From Hyphomicrobiales bacterium (GTDB lineage Bacteria; Pseudomonadota; Alphaproteobacteria; Rhizobiales; Beijerinckiaceae): a stretch of 64,000 bases of DNA. Numbering within the stretch: the first letter of the stretch is position 1; each line of letters opens with the position of its first letter. A program made the position numbers and the translations under genes. The notes under the pieces are model-generated. The model made no database searches, was not told the origin of the DNA, and saw only the letters and a program-made list of their open reading frames with translations. Of the stretch, positions 16,979 through 25,726 are shown piece by piece. The DNA lies in assembly GCA_900466745.1 (NCBI GenBank), contig UBNE01000003.1, forward strand, positions 248,001-312,000, in the 5' to 3' direction.

Positions 16979-19066
16979 ACCACGACCAAAACCAACAGCC
17001 CGACCGCTGAACACGGCTCGACCGTCTTCATCCCGCTCAACAAGCTCAAGAAGCACCCGAAGAATGCGCGGAAGACCCCGCACAGTGAGGCGTCTATCGA
17101 GGCGAAGGCCGCGAGCATCGCCGCCAAGGGCATCCTGCAAAATCTGGTGGTGGAGCCGGAGGTGGACGCGGACGGCGCGGCAACCGGCTTCTATCTCGTC
17201 AGCATCGGGGAAGGCCGCAGGCAGGCGCAGATGCTGCGCGTGAAGCGCAAGGAGATCAAGAAGACCGAACCCATCCGCTGCGTCATCGACACGGCGAACG
17301 ACGCAGCGGAAATCAGTCTTGACGAGAACGTGACCCGCGAAGACCTCCACCCTGCCGACCAGTTCGAGCGCTTCCGCGAGCTTTCGGAAGATCGGGGATG
17401 GGGTGCGGAGGAAATCGCCGCCCGGTTCGGCGTGACCGCCCATGTGGTGAAGCAGCGGATGCGGCTCGGCGCGGTCAGCCCGAAGCTGTTGCAGGTCTAT
17501 CGCGACGGCGAACTGACCTTGGACCAGTTGATGGCCTTCGCCATTACCGACGATCACGCGCGGCAGGAACACGTCTATGAGAACCTGTCCTATAACCGCG
17601 ATCCGTCCATCATCCGGCGCGACCTGACCAAGATGAACGTGCCCGCGACGGATCGCTGCGCGGTTTTCGTCGGCGCGCAAGCCTATACCGAGGCTGGCGG
17701 CAACATCATCCGCGACCTGTTCACCGAGGATCGCGGCGGCTTCTTTGAAGACCCGGCGCTTCTGGACCGGCTGGCCGTCGAGAAGCTGGAACGGATCGCC
17801 GCCGAGGTACGGGTGGTCGAGGGGTGGAAGTGGACCGCCGCCTATCTGGACTTCCCCCACGCGCATGGGATGCGCCGCGTCTATCCGCATTCCGTGGAGC
17901 TTTCGGAGGAAGACGCCGCCGCCTACGACGCCGCGCAGGACGAGCTTGAGCGCGTGACGGCGGAATGGGAAGACGCTGATATTGACCTCCCGCCCGAGGT
18001 TGATGCGCGGCTCGCGGAGCTTGAAGCCGAGATCGAGCGGATCGACGCCAAGCGCCATGCCTACGATCCCGACGAGATCGCGCGCGGCGGCGCGTTCATC
18101 GTCGTCGCCCATAACGGCGAAACCCGGATCGAGCGCGGCTTCATACGCGCCGAGGACGAGGCACCGGAGCCGGAAGCGGAAATCGCAGAGGATGGCGAAA
18201 CCATCATCGACGGCGTGCGCGTCAACGGCGATGGTGAAATCCTCGACGGTGACGGCGAAGGCGATGACCACTCCGAAACCGAACCGGAGCCGGAAGAAGA
18301 GGCCGGGGATGCTGGCAAGCCGCTGCCGGACTCGCTCATTCGCGACCTGACCGCGCATCGCACCCTTGGCCTGCGCCTCGCCCTTGGCGAGCAGCCGGAT
18401 ATGGCGTTGATCGCCGTCATCCACACGCTGGCGGCGCAGACCTTCTATCGGGGCGGCAGCACGGCCCATTGCCTCGAAATCAGCCCCACCAGCAATTACC
18501 TCGCCGCCCACGCGGACGGCATCGACGACACGGCGGCGGCGAAGATGCTGGACGACCGTCACGCCGGATGGGCGGCGGACATGCCGCGCGACGTGGCCGA
18601 CCTCTGGGGCTTCGTCGCCGGTCTTGACCATGCGAGCCTCATGGCCTTGCTCGCGCATTGCGCCTCGCTGACCGTCAATGCGGTGAAGCTCCCTTGGGAA
18701 ACCAGCAAGCGCCGCGCCCATGAAACGGCGGATAAGCTGGCGACGGCGGTGACGCTCGACATGACCGCGCACTGGACGCCGACCGTGCGGAGCTATTTCG
18801 GGCGCATCACCAAGGCCCATATCCTCGCCGCCGTGCGTGAAGCCCTTGGCGACGAGGCAGCGGAGCGGATCGCGGACAAGAAGAAGGTGGAGATGGCCGA
18901 AGCCGCCGAGCAGCTTCTGGCCGGGACCGGCTGGCTTCCGCCCGTGCTGCGCACCGCGCGTCCCGCTTGGCTCGACCAGCAGGCCGAGACGTTCGCCCTC
19001 GCACCTGTCGAGTCTGCCCCCTCGCAGGAAGCCCATGATGACCATTTCGCCATCGCAGCGGAATGA
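16976..19066 (+). CDS. ParB/RepB-like nuclease-domain protein of the ICE
   Basis: A 696-residue ParB-like protein as found near one end of alphaproteobacterial ICEs and plasmids. Residues 15-120 form the ParB N-terminal domain with IPLNKLKKHPKNAR and the nucleotide-binding type GEGRRQAQ motif. A helix-turn-helix central domain follows (about 120-200, IAARFGVTAHVVKQRMRLG). A long acidic stretch occupies about 325-460 (Glu/Asp-rich), then a helical C-terminal domain. It is larger than chromosomal ParB, and no ParA is adjacent, so a role in element maintenance or DNA processing is inferred. The ATG at 16976 has AGGAG seven bases upstream. Confidence 0.85.
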   Translation: MTTTKTNSPTAEHGSTVFIPLNKLKKHPKNARKTPHSEASIEAKAASIAAKGILQNLVVEPEVDADGAATGFYLVSIGEGRRQAQMLRVKRKEIKKTEPIRCVIDTANDAAEISLDENVTREDLHPADQFERFRELSEDRGWGAEEIAARFGVTAHVVKQRMRLGAVSPKLLQVYRDGELTLDQLMAFAITDDHARQEHVYENLSYNRDPSIIRRDLTKMNVPATDRCAVFVGAQAYTEAGGNIIRDLFTEDRGGFFEDPALLDRLAVEKLERIAAEVRVVEGWKWTAAYLDFPHAHGMRRVYPHSVELSEEDAAAYDAAQDELERVTAEWEDADIDLPPEVDARLAELEAEIERIDAKRHAYDPDEIARGGAFIVVAHNGETRIERGFIRAEDEAPEPEAEIAEDGETIIDGVRVNGDGEILDGDGEGDDHSETEPEPEEEAGDAGKPLPDSLIRDLTAHRTLGLRLALGEQPDMALIAVIHTLAAQTFYRGGSTAHCLEISPTSNYLAAHADGIDDTAAAKMLDDRHAGWAADMPRDVADLWGFVAGLDHASLMALLAHCASLTVNAVKLPWETSKRRAHETADKLATAVTLDMTAHWTPTVRSYFGRITKAHILAAVREALGDEAAERIADKKKVEMAEAAEQLLAGTGWLPPVLRTARPAWLDQQAETFALAPVESAPSQEAHDDHFAIAAE

Positions 19067-19124
19067 GGAGGCAGGCCGGGGGGGCGCAAACGGCCCCGGC
19101 TTTCTTTCCGCCCGAAAAAAATCG

Positions 19125-19148
19125 CGGGCCGCGCAGTCGCGCGGCCCG
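19125..19148 (+). terminator. Hairpin after the ParB-like gene
   Basis: CGGGCCGCGC and GCGCGGCCCG pair around AGTC. The hairpin is preceded by AAAAAAATCGCG rather than followed by a T-run. A similar A-run plus hairpin follows the DUF932 gene at 24695-24720, so this is probably a 3' end or processing structure common to the two genes. Confidence 0.4.
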
Positions 19149-19197
19149 ATCACCTCGACCGTCGCCACGGTCGGAATCACCGTGAAGGAGGAGAACT

Positions 19198-19620
19198 ATG
19201 GTTGCCGTCATGCTGATGAGCGTCGTGCTGATCGCCGGGCTTTGCGTCCTGGCCTATACGCTCGCCGTCTATGCCTTGCCCTTCATGCTCGGCGTCACCG
19301 CCGCGCAGTTCGCCTATCACACCGGCGCGGGATTCATCGGCGCGGGCCTTGTCGGTTTTGTCGCCGCCGTCGCCGCCTTCGGCGTGCTGGCGCTGTTGTT
19401 CGACAAGCTGCGCTCACCGATCCTGCGCCTGATCGTGGCGCTGGTCTTCGCCGCGCCCGCCGCCGTCGCGGGCTATGCGCTCGTCCACGGCGTCACCAAG
19501 GAAGCCGTGCCCTCCGAAATCTGTCGGCAAATCTTCTGCATCATCGGCGGGGCCTTCGTCTTCGTGTCCGCCCTGATGCGGCTGGCGGGCGGCATGGGCC
19601 ATCCCGCCCACAGAACATAA
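19198..19620 (+). CDS. Small integral membrane protein
   Basis: A 140-residue protein with a perfect ribosome site (GGAGGAG, then ATG). It has about four hydrophobic segments (residues 3-30, 40-70, 78-100 and 112-130) and two Cys in KEAVPSEICRQIFC. I recognise no named family. It follows the ParB-like gene by 131 bases and converges with arsH 30 bases away. It is likely an ICE backbone gene of unknown function. Confidence 0.65.
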   Translation: MVAVMLMSVVLIAGLCVLAYTLAVYALPFMLGVTAAQFAYHTGAGFIGAGLVGFVAAVAAFGVLALLFDKLRSPILRLIVALVFAAPAAVAGYALVHGVTKEAVPSEICRQIFCIIGGAFVFVSALMRLAGGMGHPAHRT

Positions 19621-19650
19621 CGATGTGCGGTCGAGTGAAGCGCAGCGCGA

Positions 19651-20397
19651 TCAGCGTCGCCCGATGGCGATTGCGGAAAGATCGGTCGCGGGGTTCACGA
19701 TGACGTCGGCCTGTTTTCGCTCGGAATAGCGGTCCACGAGCTGCGCCGTGTGCGGGCGCAGCAGCACCGTGAAGCGCACCAGCTCCTCCATCACGTCGAC
19801 GATGCGATCATAGTAGCTCGACGGTTTCATTCGGCCCGCCGCATCAAACTCCTGAAACGCCTTCGCCACGCTCGACTGATTGGGGATGGTGAACATCCGC
19901 ATCCAGCGGCCGAGCAGGCGCAGCGTGTTGACCGCGTTGAAGGATTGCGATCCGCCCGACACCTGCATCACCGCGAGCGTGCGCCCTTGTGTCGGACGCA
20001 TTCCCTTCATCTCCAGCGGCAGATGGTCGATTTGCGCCTTCATGATGCCGGTGATCTGGCCGTGGCGCTCCGGGCTGCACCAGACCATGCCTTCCGACCA
20101 CAAGGCATGTTCGCGCAATTCGTGGATGGCGGGATGATCGTCCCCCTTCACCTGATCAGGGAGCGGCAGATCGGACGGATCGAAGATGCGCGTCTCGGCT
20201 CCGAAGAACTGGAGCAGCCGCGCCGCTTCCTCGACCACGAGGCGCGAGAAGGAACGGTCGCGCAGGGAGCCGTAGAGCAGCAGAATGCGTGGCGACGGGC
20301 TATCGGCGCCAAGCCCGAGGGCTGGCCGTTCGTGGATATAGCGGCGGTCGAGCGCCGGCATATGATCCGGCTCGGCAAGGTCTCGCAGGCGCGTCAC
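19651..20397 (-). CDS. arsH: ArsH, NADPH-dependent FMN reductase / organoarsenical oxidase
   Basis: A 248-residue flavoprotein. It contains the FMN-phosphate loop [15 protein letters not shown] (about residues 41-55) and the family sequence [20 protein letters not shown]. ArsH oxidises trivalent organoarsenicals in the cytoplasm using NADPH. It is the last gene of the leftward arsR-arsC-acr3-arsH operon and overlaps acr3 by four bases (ATGA), so translation is coupled. The length is normal for the family. Confidence 0.93.
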   Translation of the reverse strand: MTRLRDLAEPDHMPALDRRYIHERPALGLGADSPSPRILLLYGSLRDRSFSRLVVEEAARLLQFFGAETRIFDPSDLPLPDQVKGDDHPAIHELREHALWSEGMVWCSPERHGQITGIMKAQIDHLPLEMKGMRPTQGRTLAVMQVSGGSQSFNAVNTLRLLGRWMRMFTIPNQSSVAKAFQEFDAAGRMKPSSYYDRIVDVMEELVRFTVLLRPHTAQLVDRYSERKQADVIVNPATDLSAIAIGRR

Positions 20398-21470
20398 GCA
20401 TTCATTCCCTTCTCATACCAACCGCGCGAGCGCTTCACGATCGTCACGACAGACAACATCACCGGCACCTCGACCAGCACACCGACCACGGTGGCGAGCG
20501 CAGCGCCCGACTTGAGACCGAACAGGCTGATGGCCGCAGCCACCGCCAGCTCGAAGAAATTCGACGCGCCGATCAGCGCGGCCGGAGCCGCCACGCACCA
20601 TGCCACGCCGAGGCGGTGGCTCAGCCAATAGGCCAGCCCCGCGTTGAAATAGACCTGGATCAGAATGGGGACGGCCAGCAGCGCGATCACCAGCGGCTGC
20701 GCCACGATGGCCTCGCCCTGAAAACCGAACAGCAGCACCAGCGTCGCCAGCAGCGCGGCGAGCGAGATCGGGCCGAGGCGGGCCAGCAGCGCGTCGAGTG
20801 CGGCCTGTCCACCCGTCGCCAGCACGCGGCTCCGCACGAGTTGCGCGACGATCACCGGCACGACTATATAGAGGCCGACCGAGATCAGCAGCGTGTCCCA
20901 TGGCACCGTCACCGAGGCGACACCGAGCAGCAGCCCGACCAGCGGCGCGAACAGGAACACCATGAGCACGTCGTTCAACGCGACTTGGCTCAAGGTATAG
21001 GTCGGATCGCCATCGCAGAGGTTCGACCAGACGAACACCATCGCGGTGCAGGGCGCGGCCGCGAGCAGGATCAGCCCGGCGATATAGGACGAGCCCTGTC
21101 CGGCCGGCAGCAGCGGCGCGAACAACCAGCCGATGAACACCGTGCCCAGCAGCGCCATCGAGAATGGCTTGACCGCCCAATTGATGAACAGGGTGACGCC
21201 GACGCCCCGCCAGTGCTGCCGCACCGATCCCAGCGCGCCGAAATCGATCTTGAGCAGCATCGGCACGATCATCAGCCAGATCAGCACCGCCACCACGAGG
21301 TTGACGCGGGCGATCTCGGCCGAGGCGATGGCGCTGAACAGGCCCGGTAGCAGATGGCCAAGCGCGATGCCCGCCACGATGCAGAGCGCCACCCACAGGG
21401 TCAGGTAGCGCTCGAAAAAGCCGATGCCGGGGCGTGGCGGCGCGGTCGCCGCGAGAGGAGCCGTGGACAT
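20394..21470 (-). CDS. acr3: Acr3-family arsenite efflux permease
   Basis: A 358-residue inner-membrane permease with about ten transmembrane segments. It has the conserved cysteine motif [13 protein letters not shown], characteristic of Acr3 arsenite/H+ antiporters and distinct from ArsB. The start at 21470 (MSTAPLAAT) gives a normal N terminus; the upstream in-frame start at 21509 would overlap arsC. It expels As(III) made by ArsC. Confidence 0.93.
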   Translation of the reverse strand: MSTAPLAATAPPRPGIGFFERYLTLWVALCIVAGIALGHLLPGLFSAIASAEIARVNLVVAVLIWLMIVPMLLKIDFGALGSVRQHWRGVGVTLFINWAVKPFSMALLGTVFIGWLFAPLLPAGQGSSYIAGLILLAAAPCTAMVFVWSNLCDGDPTYTLSQVALNDVLMVFLFAPLVGLLLGVASVTVPWDTLLISVGLYIVVPVIVAQLVRSRVLATGGQAALDALLARLGPISLAALLATLVLLFGFQGEAIVAQPLVIALLAVPILIQVYFNAGLAYWLSHRLGVAWCVAAPAALIGASNFFELAVAAAISLFGLKSGAALATVVGVLVEVPVMLSVVTIVKRSRGWYEKGMNA

Positions 21471-21477
21471 GGAAACC

Positions 21478-21903
21478 TCAGACGATCCGGTTGCCATGTT
21501 CGTCCACAACCCGTTCGCCGTCCTCCTTCGTGAATGCGCCGCGTTGGGGCGACGGCAGGAGGTCCAGCACGGCCTCCGATGGGCGGCAGAGCTTCACGCC
21601 GAGCGGCGAGACGACCAGCGGCCGGTTGATGAGGATCGGGTGCGCCATCATCGCGTCGATCAGCATGTCGTCGGGCAGAGCCTCGTCGCCCAAACCCAGT
21701 TCCGTATGGGGCGTTCCCTTTTCGCGGAGCAGATCGCGCGGCTTCATGCCCGCCCGCTCAATGAGCTGGACGAGCAGCGCGCGGGCCGGCGGGGTCTTGA
21801 GATATTCGATGACGTGCGGCTCGATCCCGGCGTTGCGGATCAGCCCGAGCGTGTTGCGCGAGGTGCCGCAGTCGGGATTGTGGTAGATGATGATGTCGGT
21901 CAT
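21478..21903 (-). CDS. arsC: ArsC, glutaredoxin-type arsenate reductase
   Basis: A 141-residue thioredoxin-fold enzyme reducing As(V) to As(III). The catalytic Cys is C12 in HNPDCGTSRNT, the classic ArsC motif, and the family segment LLREKGTPHTELGL follows. The substrate-binding Arg region is RPLVVSPLG. The stop is seven bases upstream of acr3, and the start overlaps the arsR end by four bases. Confidence 0.94.
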   Translation of the reverse strand: MTDIIIYHNPDCGTSRNTLGLIRNAGIEPHVIEYLKTPPARALLVQLIERAGMKPRDLLREKGTPHTELGLGDEALPDDMLIDAMMAHPILINRPLVVSPLGVKLCRPSEAVLDLLPSPQRGAFTKEDGERVVDEHGNRIV

Positions 21904-22247
21904 GGGCGTGGTCCTTCGCAGCAAGGCATCAGTTCCTCGACAAGCGGCGCGCACAGTTCGGACCGACCCGCACAGCAATCCTTGACGAGATAGAGAGTGA
22001 GCGCGCGAAGCGTGCCGAGGTCCGCGCGATAGATGATGGAACGGCTATGACGCTCCGATGTGACCAGCTTCGCCCGTGTCAGGATCGCCAGATGCGACGA
22101 CAGGGTGTTTTGCGGCACATCGAGCAGACGGGCGATCTCCCCTGCCGGCAAACCGTCTGGTTCGTGGCGGACTAGCATACGGAACGTGTCGAGCCGCGTC
22201 GGCTGCGCCAAGGCGCTCAAAGCGAGAATGGTCGATTCTGAATCCAT
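21900..22247 (-). CDS. arsR: ArsR-family arsenic repressor
   Basis: A 115-residue winged-helix repressor. The HTH is about residues 33-55 (LPAGEIARLLDVPQNTLSSHL). A C-terminal cysteine set (C91, C92, C99 in DCCAGRSELC) resembles the As(III) site described for the Acidithiobacillus ferrooxidans type ArsR rather than the CVC motif of E. coli. First gene of the operon. An inverted repeat overlapping its start codon is the likely operator. Confidence 0.9.
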   Translation of the reverse strand: MDSESTILALSALAQPTRLDTFRMLVRHEPDGLPAGEIARLLDVPQNTLSSHLAILTRAKLVTSERHSRSIIYRADLGTLRALTLYLVKDCCAGRSELCAPLVEELMPCCEGPRP

Positions 22248-22269
22248 ATATCGAGAATAATGGATATAT
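22246..22269 (-). promoter_or_regulatory. Probable ArsR operator
   Basis: ATATATC (22246-22252) and GATATAT (22263-22269) form a seven-base inverted repeat with ten bases between, in AT-rich DNA beginning at the arsR start codon (22245-22247). Position and symmetry fit ArsR autorepression released by As(III). Confidence 0.55.
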
Positions 22270-23083
22270 TGAGATGCGTCCAGATCGACAGATCAGAACA
22301 GACGGAAATTTTTGGCGTTGCCCTTCGGGCCGCGCTCTCGGCTGCGCCGGAACCACACCTTCGGCGCGTTTCCGCCATTCGGCTTCGATCACTAACGCGA
22401 CAGAGGCGGCGGCGGGCATTTCGCCGGAAGCCCCGCAAGCGCGAGGCGGTCGAGGGGCTGGCCTTAGTCGCCATCACGCCGAGACCGGCGAGCTGGGGAG
22501 CATGACGCCCGGAATCGATCCGCTAACAGAGCAAGGCCGGGAAACGCGGATCGCCCCCTTGGTCGGGGATCGGGCGCGGCATCATGCGGGTGGACTTTCG
22601 GCAGCGACGTGGAGGGTCAGCGCAATGAAGGTGCGGAAACAGGCCATGGGTTCGGCATCGCCCCGCAAGGCCGGGTCCGCGCCATGACGGCGAGGATCAG
22701 GCGATGGCGCAACGCCCAGCAATGCCCGCGTCGATTCCGTTCTCGAGCGTCGAGGCGCAGGGACGGCCGCCATTGCCGTATTTCCCCGATTTCCTGAAAC
22801 GGGCGTCCATCCGCGATCTCGATTGGCATGGGTCTAACCGAAGACCGGCTTCGCCTCGCTCGTCTCCCGCAACGTCCGCCGCCAGCTTTTTCCGCCGCCT
22901 TCGGCTTTGCATCGCGAAGCAAAAAAGCCGTCGTCGGCCGCCTTCCACTTCGTTCCAGCCCTGAGCCCACCCCATCGCGCAAGCGCGACGGGGACCCCGA
23001 GCGGGTGCGGGCCGAGCGTCCCCGGTCTCACGACCCCCATCGAGGTCGCAATGGAGCGGCCCGACAGGAAAAGGAATACAACA
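22270..23083. other. Region without a convincing gene between ars operon and DUF736
   Basis: About 800 bases. The frames on both strands are short, overlap each other and lack ribosome sites or family features. It contains a strong imperfect hairpin at 22970-22993. It may hold the long leader of the DUF736 gene, similar in style to the leaders of the ParB-like and DUF932 genes. Confidence 0.4.
22970..22993 (+). other. Hairpin in the DUF736 leader
   Basis: CCCC-A-TCGCGC and GCGCGA-C-GGGG pair around AA, with one A-C mismatch, about 90 bases upstream of the DUF736 start. Possible RNA structure in the leader. Confidence 0.35.
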
Positions 23084-23401
23084 ATGGCGACCATCGGCAC
23101 CTTCACCAAGAACGAAAACGGCGCGGGCTTCACCGGCGCGGTCAAGACCCTGACCCTCAACGTCAAGGCCAAGTTCGTCCCCTCGGAAGGCGAAAGCGAG
23201 CGCGGCCCGGACTTCCGCATCTTCGCCGGCGCGACCGAGTTCGGCGCGGCCTGGAAGAAGACCGCCCGCGAGACCGGCCGTGAATACCTCTCCGTCAAGC
23301 TGGACGATCCGAGCTTCCCGGCCCCGATCTACGCCAGCCTGGTCGAAGCCGAGGACGGCAGCGGTCACAACCTCATCTGGTCCCGCCGCAACGGCGACTA
23401 A
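23084..23401 (+). CDS. DUF736 family protein
   Basis: A 105-residue protein of the DUF736 family, common on alphaproteobacterial ICEs and plasmids. It begins [20 protein letters not shown] and contains [20 protein letters not shown] and [20 protein letters not shown], the conserved core. AAGGA lies about eight bases upstream. The biochemical role is not established. Its presence marks this stretch as ICE backbone. Confidence 0.9.
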   Translation: MATIGTFTKNENGAGFTGAVKTLTLNVKAKFVPSEGESERGPDFRIFAGATEFGAAWKKTARETGREYLSVKLDDPSFPAPIYASLVEAEDGSGHNLIWSRRNGD

Positions 23402-23416
23402 GGCCAGCCCCTCCAG

Positions 23417-23440
23417 AAGCCCCGCCCAGCGCGGGGCTTC
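23417..23440 (+). terminator. Terminator-like hairpin after DUF736
   Basis: GAAGCCCCGC and GCGGGGCTTC pair around a four-base CCAG loop, followed by TCTATG. It lies about 15 bases after the DUF736 stop codon. Confidence 0.5.
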
Positions 23441-23549
23441 TCTATGCTCATGCCCGCCGCCTTCAGAACAGGGAATCGGGATGCAGGGCCTTCAGGCATT
23501 GCGCTCACGCGCATCCCGATCGGATCTCGTCCCCGGCGTCCGCTCCGCT

Positions 23550-23782
23550 CTCGCCGGGCAGGCTGCTTGGGGGTCTCCCCCCGGCGCGGCGCAAGGGATC
23601 GCTGACGCTCGACCGGGGCGGTTTCCCCGCCTTCCTCCACGTCGTTCCGCCGTTCCGTGCAGGCCGGGTGATCCCCCTCCGCCCCCGTCGCCCTTGCACC
23701 TTGCACCCCCCGGTCTCGGCGACGGCCAGGGGTTGCAGCGCAGCGCTGCGCTCCAACCCAAGCCCATAGGAGAAAGACCATG
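23550..23782 (+). repeat. Duplicated leader, copy 2
   Basis: Direct repeat of 16720-16978 (see there), shorter by about 30 bases in the middle and ending at the ATG of the DUF932 gene. The near identity over the last 130 bases, against divergent coding regions, indicates recent duplication or gene conversion. Confidence 0.8.
23730..23759 (+). promoter_or_regulatory. 30-base hairpin before the DUF932 start
   Basis: Same structure as 16926-16955: GGGTTG-C-AGCGCAGC pairs with GCTGCGCT-C-CAACCC, followed by AGGAG and the ATG at 23780. Confidence 0.55.
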
Positions 23783-24622
23783 TATCATCAGCTTGCCACC
23801 CGGTTCGGCCGCAATAGCCATCAGATCAGCGGGCGCGAGCCGCTGGATAACGAAGCCCTCTATCGGCACGTCCCTTCGATCTTCGCCAGCGAAGCCCATG
23901 ACAGCCGTTCCGAGCGTTACGTCTATGTCCCCACCATCGACATCGTGGAGGGCCTGCGCCGCGAGGGATGGTTCCCGTTCTTCGCCGTGCAGTCGGTTCC
24001 GCGCGACGGTTCGCGCCACGGCCACGCCAAGCACATGCTGCGCCTGCGCCGGGATGGCGGCATCGGCAAGCCGGAGGCGGCGGAAGTCATCATCGTCAAC
24101 AGCCATGACGGGACCAGTGCTTATCAAATGTTCGCGGGGATGCTGCGTTTTGTCTGCACTAACAGCATGATCGCGGGCGAGCGGTTCGAGGAAATCCGCG
24201 TTCCCCACAAGGGCGGCATTCAGGATCAGATCATCGAAGGCGTCTATACCGTCGCCGAGGATTTCCCGCGCCTCATCGACGCCACCGAGACGATGAAGGA
24301 AACGCGGCTTTCGCGGGACGAGCAGCGCGTTTTGGCCGAGGCCAGCCTTGTCGCTCGCTACGGCGAGGAGGAAAGCCCGGTGCAGCCGGATCAGATCATC
24401 ATACCGCGCCGCCACGAGGATGCAGGGCAAAGCGTCTGGAGCACGTTCAACGTCATTCAGGAAAACCTCATCCGGGGCGGTTTGCGGGGACGCCGCCAGA
24501 CATCGGATGGACGCATTCGCCGCACGCAGACCCGCGCCATCAACGGCATCGACCAGAATGTCGGCCTCAATCGCGCGCTCTGGACGCTGGCCGAGGGGAT
24601 GCAGCGCTTGAAAGGGAATTGA
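23780..24622 (+). CDS. DUF932 (plasmid/phage-like) protein
   Basis: A 280-residue protein of the DUF932 family found on ICEs, plasmids and phages. It has an N-terminal YHQLATRFGRNSHQISGREPL region and a core with FFAVQSVPRDGSRHGHAKHMLRLRR, then GMLRFVCTNSMIAGERFEEIR. The biochemical function is not known; members often lie next to ParB-like, DUF736 or recombination genes. The start is fixed by AGGAG and by leader identity with the ParB-like gene. Confidence 0.88.
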   Translation: MYHQLATRFGRNSHQISGREPLDNEALYRHVPSIFASEAHDSRSERYVYVPTIDIVEGLRREGWFPFFAVQSVPRDGSRHGHAKHMLRLRRDGGIGKPEAAEVIIVNSHDGTSAYQMFAGMLRFVCTNSMIAGERFEEIRVPHKGGIQDQIIEGVYTVAEDFPRLIDATETMKETRLSRDEQRVLAEASLVARYGEEESPVQPDQIIIPRRHEDAGQSVWSTFNVIQENLIRGGLRGRRQTSDGRIRRTQTRAINGIDQNVGLNRALWTLAEGMQRLKGN

Positions 24623-24635
24623 CCCCGAGCGCCAC

Positions 24636-24659
24636 AGGGCCGCCGACTCCGGCGGCCCT
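24636..24659 (+). terminator. Hairpin after the DUF932 gene
   Basis: AGGGCCGCC and GGCGGCCCT pair around GACTCC, 14 bases after the stop. No strong T-run follows. A second hairpin (CGCCGATCCG with CGGATCGGCG, 24695-24720) lies behind an A-run as after the ParB-like gene. Confidence 0.5.
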
Positions 24660-24928
24660 ACCTCTTCCCGCAATCAAAGAGGCGGAAAAAATCGCGCCGA
24701 TCCGGCGATGCGGATCGGCGGTGCGGCCATGCCCGAGCACATGGCCGCGCTCGCCGGGCTGCGCCCGGCTCGCAAAACAACAGCTTTCATCTTGAGAATG
24801 GAGTAACCACACCCGGTCGGCTGAGCCGCACCAGGTTTCGTGCTTCACTAACTTCAACCACTTAGACTTGCATCGGACACTCTTTGCTCGGGTTTCACAG
24901 TAGATCGCCCGCGTAAAGAGGTAACGCC
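24660..24928. other. Intergenic region before the split activator
   Basis: No convincing gene. It begins with the A-run plus hairpin described for the DUF932 3' end, then a less GC-rich stretch (24780-24920) that probably holds the promoter of the downstream activator. I found no clear quorum-sensing tra-box palindrome. Confidence 0.4.
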
Positions 24929-25132
24929 ATGCTGAACATCGACTGGCGTTCAGCGGCAGCGTACAGGCATACCAAGAGTATTGCTGCCGCCGGTTTCGCC
25001 TGGGAATATCTTCGCCGCGATGCGGATTACCATCGCGACTATCGAGCCATCAGCCGTGACCGCAAGCCAAGCACCGATGTGCTGGAGGCGTTCACACGGC
25101 GCTGGGGGTTGCGATTTCCCGAGCGACCCTGA
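24929..25132 (+). CDS. fseA: FseA-like excision activator, N-terminal part (DUF6499)
   Basis: A 67-residue frame with an upstream AGAGGTAA ribosome site. It starts MLNIDWRSAAAYRHT and carries AGFAWEYLRRDADYHRDYRAI, the DUF6499 signature. It stops at TGA 25130-25132, just after RRWGLRF. The family normally continues into DUF2285, and that continuation is present in the +1 frame. In Mesorhizobium loti ICEMlSym(R7A) the equivalent pair msi172-msi171 makes FseA by programmed +1 frameshifting and activates excision. A simple frameshift mutation is the alternative. Confidence 0.75.
   Translation: MLNIDWRSAAAYRHTKSIAAAGFAWEYLRRDADYHRDYRAISRDRKPSTDVLEAFTRRWGLRFPERP
25115..25121 (+). other. Candidate +1 ribosomal frameshift site
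   Basis: Zero frame reads CGA TTT CCC GAG and reaches TGA four codons on. If the Phe tRNA on TTT slips one base to TTC, decoding continues CCG AGC GAC CCT GAA, giving WGLRFPSDPETSADEQALFW, a seamless match to the fused family sequence. The fused protein would be 260 residues. Confidence 0.6.
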
Positions 25133-25712
25133 AACCTCCGCAGACGAACAGGCACTCTTCTGGAGTCCTGGCGTCCGGCCGCAGGCCGTGAAGCTGTTGC
25201 CCGTCGAGCACCACGGCGGCGACACCGAGCCGATAATCACGCTCGCCCATCTCGACGGCCTCGACCTTCGCCGCGCCGCCGATGGCTGGCACGGCATCTG
25301 GCAGGTCGATGGGGTGACGCATCAGTTCTGGCTTCCCGAGGCCGTGCCCGATGCCCCCGCATTCTATGCCTCGGTCCTGCCGATGGACGATTTTCATGAC
25401 CTGCGCACGCATGCCTCCCAGCGGCTCCGGCGTTCCTTCAGCGGCGACCGGCCGGGCCGCGACTTTCGAGCGATGCCTCCGCAGCTCCGGCAGCTCCACA
25501 TCCTGGCGCTGCGCGCCCTCGATGCGAAGCTCCATGGCGAGAGCTATCGCGCCATCGCCGAAGTGCTGCTTGGATTCGAGGGCACGAAGGAGGATTGGGA
25601 GGTCGATTCCCGAAAGAACAAGGTGCGCCGCCTTGTCGCCAACGGCATCGCCATGATGCGCGGCGGCTACCGGCTTCTTCTCCACTATCCGATCAAACCC
25701 ACGCGCAAGTAA
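25119..25712 (+). CDS. fseA: FseA-like excision activator, C-terminal part (DUF2285)
   Basis: In the +1 frame from the shift site, 197 residues of DUF2285 sequence: QAVKLLPVEHHGG, DGLDLRRAADGWHGIWQVDG, a helical centre and a C-terminal RKNKVRRLVANGIAMMRGGYRLLL that resembles a DNA-binding end. The frame could also start alone at ATG 24981, but that would give an N terminus unlike the family. In R7A, FseA activates the excisionase gene rdfS. No rdfS-like gene remains here because the next backbone segment is deleted. Confidence 0.75.
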   Translation, partial: PSDPETSADEQALFWSPGVRPQAVKLLPVEHHGGDTEPIITLAHLDGLDLRRAADGWHGIWQVDGVTHQFWLPEAVPDAPAFYASVLPMDDFHDLRTHASQRLRRSFSGDRPGRDFRAMPPQLRQLHILALRALDAKLHGESYRAIAEVLLGFEGTKEDWEVDSRKNKVRRLVANGIAMMRGGYRLLLHYPIKPTRK

Positions 25713-25726
25713 CCGCCGCGTCAGGG

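Larger units (their letters stand above)
23402..23779 (+). other. Leader of the DUF932 gene
   Basis: 378 bases without a gene. The last 230 or so are a copy of the ParB-like gene leader, including the 30-base hairpin at 23730-23759 and the same ribosome site. Just after the DUF736 stop, AAGCCCCGC and GCGGGGCTT (about 23417-23440) form a hairpin likely to terminate DUF736 transcription. Confidence 0.6.

Noticed and set aside
16637-19180. 847-codon minus-strand frame opposite the ParB-like gene
   Set aside because: Frames of this size arise by GC-rich codon bias; the plus strand encodes recognisable ParB domains and has a ribosome site.
22270-23083. A possible gene between the ars operon and DUF736
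   Set aside because: Candidate frames overlap each other on both strands, have no ribosome site and show no domain.
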